In this document: positions 1 through 14,026 of the stretch, one piece after another
How positions within the stretch are numbered: the first letter of the stretch is position 1
Layout of the letters: each line of letters begins with the position of its first letter
Assembly (NCBI GenBank): GCA_013396915.1
Contig: VWZL01000593.1
Span: 318,777 to 382,776, forward strand
Direction: 5' to 3'
Length of the DNA: 64,000 nucleotides
From: Stercorarius parasiticus
Taxonomy: Eukaryota > Chordata > Aves > Charadriiformes > Stercorariidae
Position numbers and translations under genes: made by a program
The notes under the pieces: generated by a model
What the model saw: the letters and a program-made list of their open reading frames with translations, nothing else
Told to the model about the DNA's origin: nothing
The model's database searches: none

Positions 1-2299
1 TCAATGAGCTTAAAGAATATGGTAACTAAGAAGCAAGGACATTTTAAAGCAGTCTAAATAACATCTTTCACCCACATTTCTTGTATCTGTATTTCTAAGC
101 CATGCTTGTGCAGCCGTGCATGTCCCTTTGCTGCAAACAAATCTTATGACCTTGTGAGGGCTCAGGCATTAGCACATGTGGATGCAAACATATAATTGAG
201 ATTGGACACGTTTAATTTTAAAATTATGCCTCTGTAATGGAGCTGTAGCAGTAACGTCAGCAAAAATTCTGCACTAGATTGCAATAAGTATTTTCTTAAT
301 ATCTTGACTTATATTGACTTATAACTTCTGCACAGTCAGGTAAACAGGAATATCAAAGTTATCTGCAGCAATGCCATCTGGTGATTATCAGTAATATTAC
401 ATGTCTGCTTAAAAGCAAAACAAACAAAAATCCCAAGGAAATCATGCTGTGTAGCCAGCTGGTTAGAGAAGGACTGAGAGTTATCACAGTATATGCTAAT
501 TATGGTGCTTCAGCTGAGCAAGCTGTTTTCCTTCCATTCATTGGAACATCTGACCAAGAGGGGTCAGGTATTTTGTGGAAAATCTCTAAGGGGCTGCCCA
601 GCTAATAAAAAAACTATTAAAAAAAAAAATCAGAAACGCGAACAACTTTAAAAATAGACTTGTGCCAGGCAGAATTCAAAAATAAAATCAAATCCTGTGG
701 AGAAGGAAGCTGTAACTGACTGTATGCCAGCTGTGTCCAAGCTCTTTTGGACTCCTCAGAGCTGTCTCTCCTTTCAGAGACTGTTCTGTCGAAAAAGAAA
801 TGAAGAATTAGGATTTCAAATTTGCTTTCCAGTTGAAGCTAGGGTTGGTTTCTGGACCTGTTCCAAAATTAAGACATTTCTGCAGAAGGTCTGAAGAAAT
901 ATAACTAAGTTAAGGCCTTCATGCAGATGTTGAACCTTAAAATAGATTTGAAGAGTGTAGAGAACTGTTTGACAAAGAATTTACATGGTTCATTTCCTCT
1001 GTTTCCTTGAGTAATCCTGAAATGCAGTCTGCCTTTGGATCCGCTATTGAATTGCTTAAACCAGCACTTAAAAATGTTTTCCTTCACTAATGAGGAGCTG
1101 ACCTTGGAGAGAATACTGTTTCCAATTTCAGAGGCATCTAACGGTAGCTGGAGCAAGTTTCATCTTGTCTATCCCAGAAGCTGGCTTTATGAATGCTAAG
1201 CTCCGCATCACACCAAAAAACCCCCATGTTTATGAAGCCAGGGGAAGTTTTTAATGAGAGAAACTCAGAACAGAGCTATTGCTGGAAAGTTTCTAACTGA
1301 CTTAAAGCATGATGCAAGGCACTCATGGAAATTGCTCTGATAGTAAGTGCCTGAGAAGGGGCAGGACTGAGCTGTGAGAAAGTCAGCCATGGAAAAGCTA
1401 CCCAAACACATGGCAGGTTGCACCAGGTCGGTTTACGTGTGATGTAGTTTTATGCCAACTGAAAACAGGAATTGAAATAAGTTTGATAAATTCCATTTTA
1501 CCTTTTGGATGTAAAGGCATGTAGAACTTTGTGACCTGAAAGACAGGGATTACTGGAATAATTACACAGAATACTGTAAGAATACTTGGTAGTTACAGCT
1601 GGTTCAAAATTTAAGTGACGTCAGGTAGTGGAATGTATTGCATCAATTTTTCATCCTCCTCCCTGCTTCTGCCTCTTTTCTCTGTGTGATTATGAATATT
1701 GAATTTAAACTATTTGGTCCTATCTGAGACACTGCACAGATCTGGAGAGAGACAGCCTGTGTCATTCAGGAGCTTGGTGATTTTGGTTTCTTTATGACAA
1801 GTCCACTTTATCTTACAGCACTTCAGGAAAGTGCTCATTCCTTGCAATTTCAGGTAAGGCTCGAGGCAACTTGCTGAGCATAAGGGCACAGTGAAAGCTC
1901 AGAAACTTCTAAAGAGAAAGGGTGAGAGAAGGACTTATTTTGTAGGATACGGCCTGTTTATTTTTTCCATCTGTGAAAACGTAAAGCTTAGAGGAGTTAA
2001 AAGCGATCTCCAAATGTGTTTCAAAAGCAGGAAATGAAAGACTTGTAATACCCTTTGGTATTCAATATTTGATTACTATTCTTGCTCTTCATTTGCTCGA
2101 TATGCTTCTAAACTTTTGGTCTAAGGCTTTTAGTGAGGTAAGAATATGAGAAAGATCTTAATCATTCAAAACTATGACCTTACAGTGTCTTGAAGGAATG
2201 TGTTGTCTTACTTTGTGAACATTTCCGGAAGCACAGAACAACTCTGCTGTTCCGTTCAGATAGCGCTTGTGTGGTTGATGTCCCCAGTTGTCCAAACGA
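1..2299. other. DLGAP1 intronic DNA, no recognised element
   Basis: AT-rich sequence with only short chance ORFs and a poly-A run near 620. No exon, repeat or RNA gene was seen. Confidence 0.6.
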
Positions 2300-2575
2300 C
2301 TTGGACATCTCCAAGGCTGAAAATGGGTACATCACACTCCAGCCTCACTAACTCTGTCAATGTCCATGTGTCTCTCATGCGGGGGATTGCCACACTGGGC
2401 ACAGACCTGAGATGTGGTCTCACCAGCACTACACCTCCCTCAAACTGCCAGCTGTGCTTTGGCAAAGACTGCCCGGCATGCAGTCAGCCATCCTCAGCGC
2501 AAGGGTACACTGCTGACCGCTGCTCAGCCTGCTGCTCTGCAGGGCCCCGCGAGCCTTTTCTCATGCTGGGAATAG
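2300..2575 (-). mobile_element. Degraded CR1 LINE fragment, antisense
   Basis: The part from about 2350 resembles antisense CR1: TGTCAATGTCCATGTGTCTC, ACTGGGCACAGACCTGAGAT then GTGGTCTCACCAG, and GCGCAAGGGTACACTGCTGA followed by a GCTCAGCCTGCTG block. Divergence is high and small indels are present, so this is an older insertion than the other copies. The 126-codon plus-strand ORF over it (2200-2580) is an antisense chance frame. Boundaries are approximate. Confidence 0.6.
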
Positions 2576-4066
2576 GATGACCACCAGACCTGTAGACTTG
2601 ACAGTCTCCGATGACACAGGGAAAAACGTGATTTTTCAGGAGAAGGGGATGTTTAACAGAAATCTGTATCGTTCTGTGAAAAGAACTTTTAAGGAGATTG
2701 TTCATCTAGTGACAGCATAAATAAAGAGGATGCAGTAATTAGTTACATAAAATGTAGTGTTTCATTATTTTTTAGTCTCTTCTTAGTTTCTTTATAGAGG
2801 TGAAAAATTGTGTGGAAGCCCTTTGCATACGTCTGTATGGAATGTGCCCAAATGTATTCTGCCATTAATTCATTTGCTTTGATTATACTGCACATACTAA
2901 AGTGATAATCATTTCAGGTGATCAGATTTATATAGTTCTCCCTAAAGGAGTATAGACCGTGTTTGGATTTGAGCTATGCTTTTGCTTCAGGCTAGATATG
3001 TGTTATCAAATGTACCACTATCTGGAGATCATTGTAGGAGTGCCCAGAGCCCCAGTTAGATGGAGACCCTCCAGTATAGTAACGCAGTGAGACAACCCTG
3101 GTCCCACGGTTGTGCACCCCACTCCTGCTGGTGTGCTTGTACTTTGTGTAAGTACCCCTGATGGAGCCTGCAGCCATGCTTGTCTGAGTATATTAAAGCA
3201 CCAGGATGTCCAGTGCCTAGCTGAGACAAAATGTCACTTGATTTACTATAACAAATGTTCAGGAGGGTATTACAAGCAAAATAGTAATTTAAGGTTGCTG
3301 TGTTGACTGAGCACTGCACGCCTCAAGTCTCATTAGCTGAGAATTAACTGTTTTCTAAGCCTATAAACAAACATGAAACCTCAGTGATTTTGCCACAATG
3401 CAAGAAGCGGTGGCTAAATCAGTCGTCTCTTCTGCTCATTGCTGCAAGTCTACCCTGTGCCATCAAGCTTGGTCTGGCTGACAGGTCTACCTCATGTAGA
3501 GGCAGCAGTTTAGCTCAGGTCTGGTGTCCGAACAGTGAGCTCAGGTGCAGGGGCAGGCTGATGTGACTTTAACATCTCTGACTCGGCAGTCGTGTATCTG
3601 CATTTTTGGGGACAATGTTTTCTGACTTGCTAGCAGGAGTAGGAGACAACCCCCTTTGAAATATGCCTGGAATTACATTGCAAGGAAGCAGGGTTCCCAG
3701 AGCAGTGATGGCTTAATCACAAATTAATGGGTAAAATGTGCAGCAGAATATAACATAAACACACAGTCCATTTCCACGTACATATTGTGGGAGGACAATA
3801 CAACCTTTCTCCAAAATGTTGTTCTCAGGGACTTGGTCATTACTCTAAAACAACAGAAGTTTTTTAATCTGAGCATTAAGGATACATTGTCCCTTAGCTG
3901 AGATGCCGATAACAAATGCAGGACAAATAATTCAGTTTTCACTTTATGGAGAAATACGACAAAGACCTGAATCTTTTCTTTGTTCTGGCTTATTTCCAAT
4001 GCAATGTTTTTGTGATGGCGGTGACAGAAATGAGCTGAATCAGTAAGCTGAAGACATGCCCCGATT

Positions 4067-4090
4067 TATATAATGTGCTTACATTATATA
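4067..4090. repeat. Perfect 10-bp inverted repeat with 4-base loop
   Basis: TATATAATGT, spacer GCTT, then ACATTATATA. AT-rich hairpins of this size arise by chance in AT-rich introns. Confidence 0.9.
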
Positions 4091-7000
4091 TAACGCATGC
4101 CATTTTCCTAAAATAGACTAATGTGGTCACTTTTAACTAGTTGTCTTTTGGGAAACAAGACTTAGGTCTCTTTCCTGAAGGAGCTGTGCTTAACTAATAC
4201 ATCCCGTGTGTAAAAATAGCTCAGGTTGTTCTTTTTAGTATGTACTACTGTCCAGTCTTCAGCAAGGTGTTGCCACCCACCTGCAGTAAGTTCCACATCA
4301 TTCCTTTAAGACAAACCTGAATATTTTGGTTGTCTTCAGGTATAATAATTAGAAAGCTCCCTTGAGCCGTAGCATGTTCCAAGAAGTTACAAACGAGATA
4401 TTTGGTGATGACTGTCTTTTTAAAGTGACTGAGTGATTTTGGATTTTCAAAAAACTAAGTAAGAATTTTTAATAAGTGGGTTTAATGAGTACAGCTCTGC
4501 AGGGCCCCTCTTGTACTACAGCAATTCGTTTGGAGCCGTTATATTTCATCATGTCAGTAATTCCCATTTCAGAGATCAGATATGATGCATTAGCTACTGG
4601 ATCCAGTAAATAATTACACATTTTCATGCTTCCTAAGTATCCATTTATGCAACAGTCTAGCAGTAATTGGCTCTTTGAAGCTATGGTGGACTATGGAGTG
4701 CGTATATTGTTAACCACTTTTTGAAACAGAGATTGCCTTTTTTCTGTAGTAAAACCACAGATAAACCCAAAGGAATGTGGCAGCAAAGAAATCTGTACAT
4801 TAAAAAAAAAGTACAGGAGCTCTGAAGTATACACGGAGATGTGATTTACTCTTTTTATTTCTTGCTATTACACTGGCCTTAATGCACTGCTTCTTAGAAT
4901 GCTCAAAGCACAATCCAACTCAGACACTGGGATCTGGAAATGCTTAATGTTACTTTGCAAAGAGGGACAGTCTAGCTGCCATTACAGCCTAATAGTCCCT
5001 TTTATCAAAGGCACACTGTGGGCAGATGCTGGTAATCTGCTCTAATGCCACAACCTTTGTCTGGCCTCTCAAGGGGGAAATGGATGTGTTGGTCTTTGAA
5101 AATTGTTTTCCCTTACTGAATTTGGCTTTGGTCAAATGGGAGAGAGCTAAATTGCATTCTACTTAAAATGCAGTAAGCCATCTGAGCAGAACAATTCCTA
5201 GTTGCTCTGATCAAGGATTTGAGCTAAGCTATCAGAGGAGGAAAAAAACCCCAATAAATAATATCATAGAACCCACTACTGTGACAGATCTCTTGCTTGT
5301 TCTGTTGAGAAAGATGCCTACTTTTTGTCTGTGCACAGTCAAGATGATGGTGGCTTGATAACCGTTCGTTTTGCTGTAATGATTTTTCAAATTAATTCTG
5401 TCTTTAGATAAAGTAAAATGTAGATCTGTATCCCTTTGGGAAGGTTTAGATGGAAGTCAGAACATTGTTAACAGTATAACAAAATAAATGCTGGCAGAGT
5501 CTTTGTTTAAACAAAGCAGACTATTTCTGTTTTGAAATTCCTTGCTCTCAATTTCTTTCAATTCTCTTCTCCTGAACTTTGCTAAGAGTCAAATAAAATG
5601 ATGCTCATCTGTGGAGGAAAAAAGCCAGGGTCTTAGTAGACCAAAAATAAACAAGCTATGAATAAAACCCAACCTATCCATGAACTACTAGCCCCAGTCT
5701 GCCTGCCTCAGGAAGTTCTGAGAAAATCTGCTGCTTTCCATTTTGCCTGAAAGGTAATTTACACCCAAGTGACAGAATAAGCTGTCACCTGGTGCCGTGG
5801 CCTTACGCTGTCTTGTCTCACACGGTTCCCTGAACTCTCATGTGACATTTTACCATTTGCCTCTTTTAAAATTAAAAAAAAAAAGGAAGGAAGCAGGGGA
5901 AGAAGATATTCAGAGGGACGGAGGTGGGGTGAGGGGAAGTATTGTGCCTGTGTTGGAAGCTCTGATATCACGGTTTGCAAGGCTGCATGCTCTGATCCAG
6001 GTGAAGTTGGTTATTTGTTTGTTACATATTTCGAAGGCAGCTGGCTCTGTCCTTATACATATCGCTTTATGCCATCTCTTTCCTTCTTTGGGATGTTTCT
6101 ACGGGGAAGTTAGATCACGTTAAAAGTGATACTAATGCACAGCTAAGGCCAAAATGCTTATTCTCTTTTCAGAAAAAGGGAGACAAATAAGGGCAAGAAG
6201 TCATTAGTTAAGATTTCCAATACTAACATTCCCCCTTCCCAAATCTTCCTCTAGGACTTTATCTACAGCTGAAAAGCTGCATCACGTCCACCCAAAAGTG
6301 TTGAGTGTCATTTTGGGTAAATGAGTGGTTGTGTTTAACTTGACATCAGTTACCTGTGGGCCAGTCCTTGTCTATGCCGACTCTGCAGCCTGCAGCACAT
6401 CAACATCTGTTCTGGTGTCACATGCTTCCACAGATTATACATGGCATTATGAACGAGTACACTCTCCCGTAAGCTGATTTACCTTCCCAGTCATACCATG
6501 TTCTGGAATTCAAATATGTGCTGCTGTCCTGAGAGCCTTTTCCTGTTTCTGTCAATGCTTATGGAGAATGTAAATATATATCTCCCATATGGAAAGCATG
6601 TACAACTAAATTAGTTGAAAAGACTCTTGCTGAGTACAAAGACTGGTCTTATATCCTGTGAGCTTGGGTGGGATGGTTGAGTAACAGGTGTAGGGTGAAG
6701 GGGTACTGAGCCTGAAAGCAGATGGAAGTTGGTTTTTTTTAATAAAATATAATAGCCCACCCTACAGGTGACACATATCAATAGAGAAAACATGTTTCTG
6801 TAAATAAGTAGGAATTAAAGCAGCATTTATTCTTAATATTATACGTTTTTTCCTAATTCAATATACCTCCTTTCATTGAAGGGCAGAGTTTGATGGTTAA
6901 GAAAAAAAGGTGAGAAGAAGTGCCAAAAGGGGAGGAAAAAGGACGAGGAAGAAACTGATTTTGAGTAGCAAAGTAGGTCCAGAATAGTTTCATAAAACAG

Positions 7001-7487
7001 AAATGCATCCTGCACTTCAAAAATCATTCATTTCAACAAAATGTAGTGTCAGTAACATTTTTCCCTGGGTGAATAGTTGATGGTGAGAAATAGATGCATA
7101 GAGCTTTTAACCTGAGTTTTTCCAAAATGTTTTGTCTTCTCTTTATTCCTTCATCACGTATGACTTGGTCTGTAGACTAGATGGAGATGGTGTGCTGTCT
7201 AGCATGTTTTATTGATGCTGTTTGATCCCCCAGCGTAGCCAGTCTTTGACACTTATTTTAGAACATGTTTTCTGGTTGTGATGGGTCTACAGTTCCCCTG
7301 CAGGCAGGAGATATGAAGGGATATGAGATGGTCATCAAATTAATGGCGTCCAAAATGCCTTTATTGCATTCAAAAGGTTAGCAAAACTAGTGAATGGAAA
7401 ATAATGAACATGACAGTTAAGAGTAGACACTGGATAAAAAGCTTAAATAGATGTAGGAATTCGTGGGACCACAGCAGTAATGTTGGA

Positions 7488-7556
7488 ATTTCATCAAGTG
7501 AAGGGCTTCCCTTCATCATCAAGTTTTTCATTATCAAGGGTTTCATCAAGTGAACT
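7488..7556. repeat. Dispersed short repeats (TTTCATCAAGTGAA)
   Basis: TTTCATCAAGTGAA occurs twice about 50 bases apart, with related ATCATCAAGTTTTTCATTAT sequence between. It looks like local duplication and decay. Confidence 0.7.
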
Positions 7557-8883
7557 CTTTCCCCCATCTGATTGCAGATACAGTTTTTAATATTTTAAGT
7601 ACAATATTGCAGAACAGAGCAGTCTATTAAGCTGCAAAAGTGAGACAGATCTTTCTTTTCCTCCAAACTTTGGTCATTGAGGGTCTAATTGTAAAAGGTG
7701 CTGAGTGTCCTCAGCTGCCAACATCATAGAGTCAGCTCGTAATTTCCATATGTCTGGTGTCACAGAAACATCTGGTTCCTCTGTTTCACTGCAGATGCCT
7801 TTACAACCAGAAGATCTGGGTCAGGAGCATGAATGTGTTGGAATCCAGTTTATGATATTTTTTAGAAGATGCAAGTATAAGCTTTTCTAGTCCTTTTTCT
7901 GTCAAAAGCCTAAATCGTGCAACCAGATCCTAGGGAATAATATAGAAATGGCTTGCAAAACATAATTTCTGGGCAATCTTTGCAAATGCTGTGGTTTTTT
8001 TCTGTTATGCTGCTACAAAAGATGAGATCCTGGGAAATGTCAGTGAGGTAAGTATTTACACTTTCCCTATGCTATAGTAGACAGAGAAATTTGCAGCACA
8101 AGAAAATCTGATTTTTACCCAATGTCAAGATTGTTTCTGTCACATTCATAAATGGAAGAGACAGAAGGGGTGGCTGTATCTTTCTTTCCACCCCCACAAT
8201 TAGCAAGATTGCAATCATGCTCAGCAGAATGAGATGGAGCAATCCTGGGTGCATTGCATCTGTTGTCCATAACATCATATTGTGAATTGACCACTGCCAC
8301 CATATTTCATATATAGGTGCTAAACGATGATAAAAAAGACCACCCATTGCAAAACTAGCATGTCTCCATTAAAGAAGTTATTTCTATTTGCACTGCAACC
8401 GGGTACACTTCCCGCAAACCAGCTGTGTCTTCTCCTCCTCAACACATTAAGTTTGGTACGTGCATGTCCTTTGTGTCACCTTTGAAGAACTCGCACAAAA
8501 CTAACTTTGCCAGCTAATGATGATGAGGAGAGGAAGCCTTACTCCATCTCCAGCATGCGTGGAGAGGAGTCAGGGATTCTTTTAGGTTGATATTCTGGCC
8601 AAAGCCTATGTAGAAGCACATGGAAGAAGGTCTTTTTATCCCAATCCGGACCCTGTGTAATTGCAAAATATTGCCAATTACTACCACTGATCTCCAAAAA
8701 TAATCAGTGTGGTTATCAAACAACATCATTGCAGTAATTCAAGACGTGAAATTAATCATGGGGGCAGGATTAGGCATATCTGCCTGGCCTAGGCTTCCCA
8801 TTTCAAAATGACTTTTCTTTTTCTCAGTTTCAACATGATATTAACTTCTCTGGGGCTTGAGACATTGTCAGGTTCTGATACTG

Positions 8884-8924
8884 AAGTGCACTGGCTGCAT
8901 TGGCATCATCTGGCATCATCTTTT
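8884..8924. repeat. Short local TGGCATCATC duplication
   Basis: TGGCATCATC is present twice back to back within this interval, preceded by GCAT. It looks like replication slippage. Confidence 0.75.
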
Positions 8925-11900
8925 ATATCTCATTTTTTCTCCTGAAAATCTGTTATTGTTATTGGAGCATGACATTATGCTTCTTAGGAGAGAGAAAGAA
9001 GCCCAGGGAAATTATTAATTCAAGCTGTCAGCAATACCTAGCTCATTCATATTGTTATGAAAAACATTTCACTTGTAAAATAAAACTGGTGCATATTTGC
9101 TTTTTGATAATGTAGCAGGAAGAAGTGGGTATCTTTCTACTGGGGCAGTTGGTAGAAATTTTGCAAAGTCCAAATTAACGTACATCTTCCTCGAAGTGCA
9201 GTAAGTCACGAAGTCATGTCGTTTCCCCAAATTGGAGGGAACTGTTGCACTTCTCAAATATGCTTAAGTGAAAAGAAACTCACATTGCAAAAGTGGCAAT
9301 GTCATTAAATAATTTTGTAGAACGAGGCCTGCAAATGCTTCATGTGCTGCCGATGCACAAGTCATCTGCCAGTCAGCTTTTCACTGTTCACTTTAGCTGC
9401 TTTGCTGATTCGTACCAGTTTATCTGCTTAAAAAGTGTTTTTGTGAAGAACTTTGAATTTCATGCAGTTTGAATCATCCTTTCTGCAGATTTCTGATTCT
9501 ATCTCCACTGAATCCATATTTTAATACTTGGCTGATGTTGAAGGCAACTGGCATGCCTTCTCCTAGACTTGTATTTACACTGTGATTTCTCTGCCTCAGT
9601 CCCTGATGACTCCCCACAATAATCAAGCATGAGCTCTTTGCCATGCTTGGCAGAAGTGGTTAGTTAACGAAGATTTGTTTGGGGACAAGTTGAAGCTAAT
9701 GGGATAGCTCATTTACTCAATAAAAACTGCTGCTTACTGAAGTATATTTGATGACCTCATGACATTCATGTCAGTCACCATTTTTCCTAGGCCATTTATT
9801 CTGATTTTTGCAGTTAAAGGCTCTCCAACCGTTCTATAATACTGCTTTGGAGAAAACCAATAATGTCTCTGTACTTTTTTTTATCACATAGGCTTTTATC
9901 TTTTACCTTTTCCTGCCTATGAAAAATGCAGACATCTTTTAGTTTGTCAGCCATCAACTCCTTAAACGAACAGTCAAACAGACTTTTTTCTTGAACCAAC
10001 ACTATGCAACTGACGTTTTCACAAAAATTGAGGGACTACTATCCAGTAGTGCATAGCTATATATTCTGAGACAAACTCTGAAGATGTGCTGCTAATCTGC
10101 CTCTGTCTTGAAGAAGTATTTGTTGTGTCCAGTCCAGTGGTAGGTACAGAATAATTAAAGTCTTTTTTAGGGAAGAAATCCCAGACAGTGTCCCAGATGC
10201 CCTTTGCCCATCAGTTATGGCATATAGATAGTTAGAGCTGTTCATGTTACAAGGCCTTTAATTGAACTTCCACCTCTACAGCCACCTCTTGGACACAGCT
10301 GCTTTCTCTGGAATCATATCCATTAAAATCTTATTTTATATCTGCTAAAAGCATTAGTGTATCATGATGTTACTGGTCTGCAACTCTCCCTGCTGTGCGC
10401 GTACGTATTAATCACTCATGGCTGTACCAGCCATTTCCTCTCAATTTTGCCTATATGTTAATTTTCTGGTTTCTGCCAGTTGCACCCTTCTGGTTAGCAT
10501 GTAGGGGAACTCTGCATTCACCCAAATGTGCTGTTGGACAAACTGGGCAGCTCCAGCAGACAAGTGTCATTCCTGGCTGAAGAAAGGGAAGGGGTTACAT
10601 GGGAGGCTGCAGGAAGCACAAAGGAGATGACAGTGTTACAGCTCTGACAACTGCAGAGATTTTTCTGGGCCCCTGCTAGTAAATCAGATTTCCTTTTTCC
10701 TTCTTTTCCTTCTTATGCTTTAATTAGCGATTATTTTAGCGGTTAGAATTACGTGGGGCCGTCTCAGCAGACTGGGTGTGGGTGGCTTATAGTAGTATTG
10801 CAGCTAAGATCACACACCCAGTCATGAACTATAAAATCATGTTTGCAACATCTATAATAAAAGAAATGAGAGGAATCAGCAGAGCAGACTGCATTTAAGG
10901 AAGGAGTATGGCTGATCTAGAGGCATACTGAACACAGTGCTTTTTTTCTTACTCTTTTTAAGCGCATATAATTATCTTTCAGATAAGCTGTCCCTTTTCA
11001 TAGCTTCTTGCTCTTGTTTCCTTTGCCTTTGATTCTGTTTCATGTTGCTAATTTGAATAATTATGTAACAGTTTCCGATTTTTGGAAAGGAGAAGCACCG
11101 AGCAGTTTTCCACTCATATAGCTGTGCTGACAGTTCCTCTGTTGCCTAACTCAGCTGCTAGCCCATGGGCCAGCAACGCCAACCTGTCACAATTTCATCA
11201 TTGCTGTTTCACTGCATGAAGGGCAATCCCCCCTTCTCATTAGGCTACATTACCTAGTCCCTGTTTGTGTTAATGAGTCGTTCGTATCTTCTCCGAATTA
11301 TTATTTCATCTTACTGGTACCGTCTCCACTTGAATTTGGTAGCAATGAGAAAGCTGTGGTCCAAGCCATGAGTTCCTTGCATAAACAGAATCTCGCAACC
11401 AGGGAAGTCCTGGTTTGTTAGTAAAAACACAAGAATTTGATTCACAACAATGTGATTGCTCTTGCGATGGGGCAGAGTTCAGGTCATGCCAGCAATGAAC
11501 CATTGCAAAGAGGTTGCCTTACAAGAATAGCATGTGAGATTTAGAGGCTCTTTGCATTGCAGGGATTGCCAGGGATTAATGCATGTGTGAAATTCAATTA
11601 TTTTACTTCTTCAAATGAGAACTTCTGTTAAACAGAAGCTAGTGGCCTATTGGAGAAGTGCTGGTAAAGCAACTGCAATACGTTCTTCCACTGTCTAACC
11701 TTTAAGGAGAAAAATTACCAGGTTTATAGAGCCCAATCAGCCACATCTCCATTTTTCTTAACAGGATCTTCATTTTGCATAGACTAGATCGAAAAAGCAG
11801 ATTATGCAAGAGTGTTCCTTCTGGCCACTTGAGGAATTTAACAGTAGAATAATAGCTAATTCCTCATCCTGCATATAATTATGGCAAATTCTGCTGAGAG

Positions 11901-12589
11901 GATCAATTTTCTCCAGTCTCCGTTTTCCCTTTTTATAATCATATTCAGCAGGAAGCTTTGCCAGTAATCTGACTGGCTCAATTCCACTTCATGATTGTTG
12001 TTTTACAAAAATCTCTTTTTGAACAAGTTGTTACAAATACAGTACAATTACAGTATATTGTGTTCTTTCAATTTATAGATTAAAAAATGTAAAATCTATG
12101 GGCAAAAGTAAGGCCTGTATTTCATTCAGATGCATGGAGTGTGTGGCACAGGGTCAGGGTTTTTAATAACTGCTTATGCATATGCTGATTTATCTCATTT
12201 GATGCCTTCAGGGAGCCCTCATCTCATTAATGGGTCAGAATTGGCCATAAGAATCTACTCCAGCAGAAGACACAAAACTGTTAAATAAGTTCAAACGAAA
12301 TACAGTTCCCTTTACAAAAATTACGTTGATAATAACAGCAGCACTATGAATTAAGCCTAGTTCTGATACCTGAAAAGTTATGAGCTAATCCTTTTTTTTC
12401 TTTTTATGTACCCTAACTGAAATGTTAAAAATTCATATTGAACCACTGAAGGCAACACTGTTTCAGTAGCCAAAGTGAATTTTGCACTGAAATAAACACA
12501 TATCCTCTTTGGACATCAGCAGTAAATCCATTATTTCATGTCTTTTGAAGTAGAGAGGCTGAGGATATCTGTGAAACCATAACAAAATC

Positions 12590-12870
12590 ATGCAGGTGCG
12601 CTTAGCGCTGGGTCCTTTCTGGCCTGGGTGCTTGAGGGGCTGTGATGTGTGACTGTGCCATGCTGTAGCAAGCAGCGGCCAAGGCGCAGCTCCGAATTTC
12701 ACAGCTGCGGCAAGTGCTGAGGACAGACTGTTCCAAGGAGTTCCAAGTTCATCTGGGTGCGAACCACAGCACAGCGTGAACCTCGCCAGCGTGCCCTTTG
12801 TCTTTCACTTTGCTGGAAACTGTGCAGCTGCCGCGATACCGCCATTCCCTTCATTCGCAAAAGTGAAAAA
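12590..12870. other. CpG-enriched GC-rich block, function unknown
   Basis: The stretch contains more than a dozen CpGs, including GCGCTTAGCGC near 12599 and CTGCCGCGATACCGCC near 12828. A 142-codon minus-strand ORF (12699-13127) overlaps it, but its translation matches nothing I know and extends into AT-rich DNA. No repeat was recognised. Confidence 0.35.
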
Positions 12871-13734
12871 CTGTTCTCACAACACCGAGAAAAACAGAAA
12901 GACGTGCTTGGAAAGTAACAGCTAGCCAGCACTGCTGAAAGCGTAACAGAGGCCATTATCTGCTGCACCACCCTCCTGCTTCCAAGGAGACTGACATCTG
13001 ATCCTGGAAACAAAGAATGTGGAATGATGTTTTTTTGATTTGGAAGGCTAATAAAATACCTCAAGAGGTGCTCTACTTGAAATGTGCCCGTTCTGTTGCA
13101 GAGATTTGCAAATTTATTACTACACAATGCCTATTTTCCTGAAAGGTGCTGTTGTGCCTCAGTTTTGTTAATTTTTACTTTCTTGGTTTTATTCAATCTT
13201 GAAAGATTTTTTAATGGATTTTCCTGTTTACATTACTTTCCTCAATAAGTTCCATTGTTTCTTCCCCTAATTTAGGGTACAATTTCGTTCCAGGCAGAAA
13301 GTTGCAGTCTAAATTCACATTCCCCTGAAGGATATACATGTCTGTGCTTTTGACAAAGGATCATTTCAAACTAAAAATAAATAAATGAGGACTTTTTTGG
13401 AGGTAGCTGCACATACAGGTCATAGCTTTCCAACAGACCAATGATGAAAAAGCAACATGGCTGCTTCCTTCTCCAACATGATTGTTCTTCTTTAGCATCA
13501 GCAGTAAGCCCTACCAAGCAGTGCTGCAGCTCTCTGGCCTTTCACATTGACGCAGATGGAGATCACTTTTGCAAGACCTGAGAACAACTGGTTTTACTTA
13601 TGTATAAATGCTCATGTTGGAACAAAGGGGATCACATAAAGCTAATAGCTAATGTTTTCTTCCGGAGATCTTCACTTAATGTATGGATGCCTGGTTCCCT
13701 TAAAGTCTTTTTGTAGCAAGCATTGCTTCTTGGT

Positions 13735-14026
13735 AAAGAGACTAAAGCAAAGAAATGATAGGATGAGGGGTAATAGTTTCAAACTGAAAGAGGGTAGGTT
13801 TAGTTTGGATATTAGGAAGAAATTCTTTACTGTGAGGGTGGTGAGGCACTGGAACAGGTTGCCCGGGGAAGTTGTGGATGCCCCATCCCTGGAAGTGTTC
13901 AAGGCCAGGCTGGATGGGGCTTTGAGCAGCCTGGTCTAGTGGGAGGTGTCCTTGCCCATGGCAGGGAGGTTGGAACTAGATGATCTTTAAGGTCCCTTCC
14001 AACCAGAACCATTCTATGATTCTACG
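13735..14026 (+). mobile_element. CR1 LINE 3' fragment, sense
   Basis: The fragment ends ATTCTATGATTCTACG. It encodes the last part of CR1 ORF2 (FKLKEGRFSLDIRKKFFT, WNRLPGEVVDAPSLEVFKAR, LDGALSSLV) before a stop near 13939, followed by the typical 3' untranslated part with GGTTGGAACTAGATGATC and CCTTCCAACC. It is heavily 5'-truncated. The left edge is approximate. Confidence 0.9.

Larger units (their letters stand above)
2576..13734. other. DLGAP1 intronic DNA, mostly unique
   Basis: No coding exon or young transposon was recognised. It contains the small hairpin at 4067, local duplications near 7.5 and 8.9 kb, a T-rich/A-rich tract near 5870, and the CpG-enriched block at 12.6 kb. ORFs are short and unrelated to known proteins. 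Confidence 0.6.

Noticed and set aside
2200..2580. 126-codon cysteine-rich ORF as a small secreted protein
   Set aside because: It lies antisense over a degraded CR1 fragment, which explains the open frame and composition.
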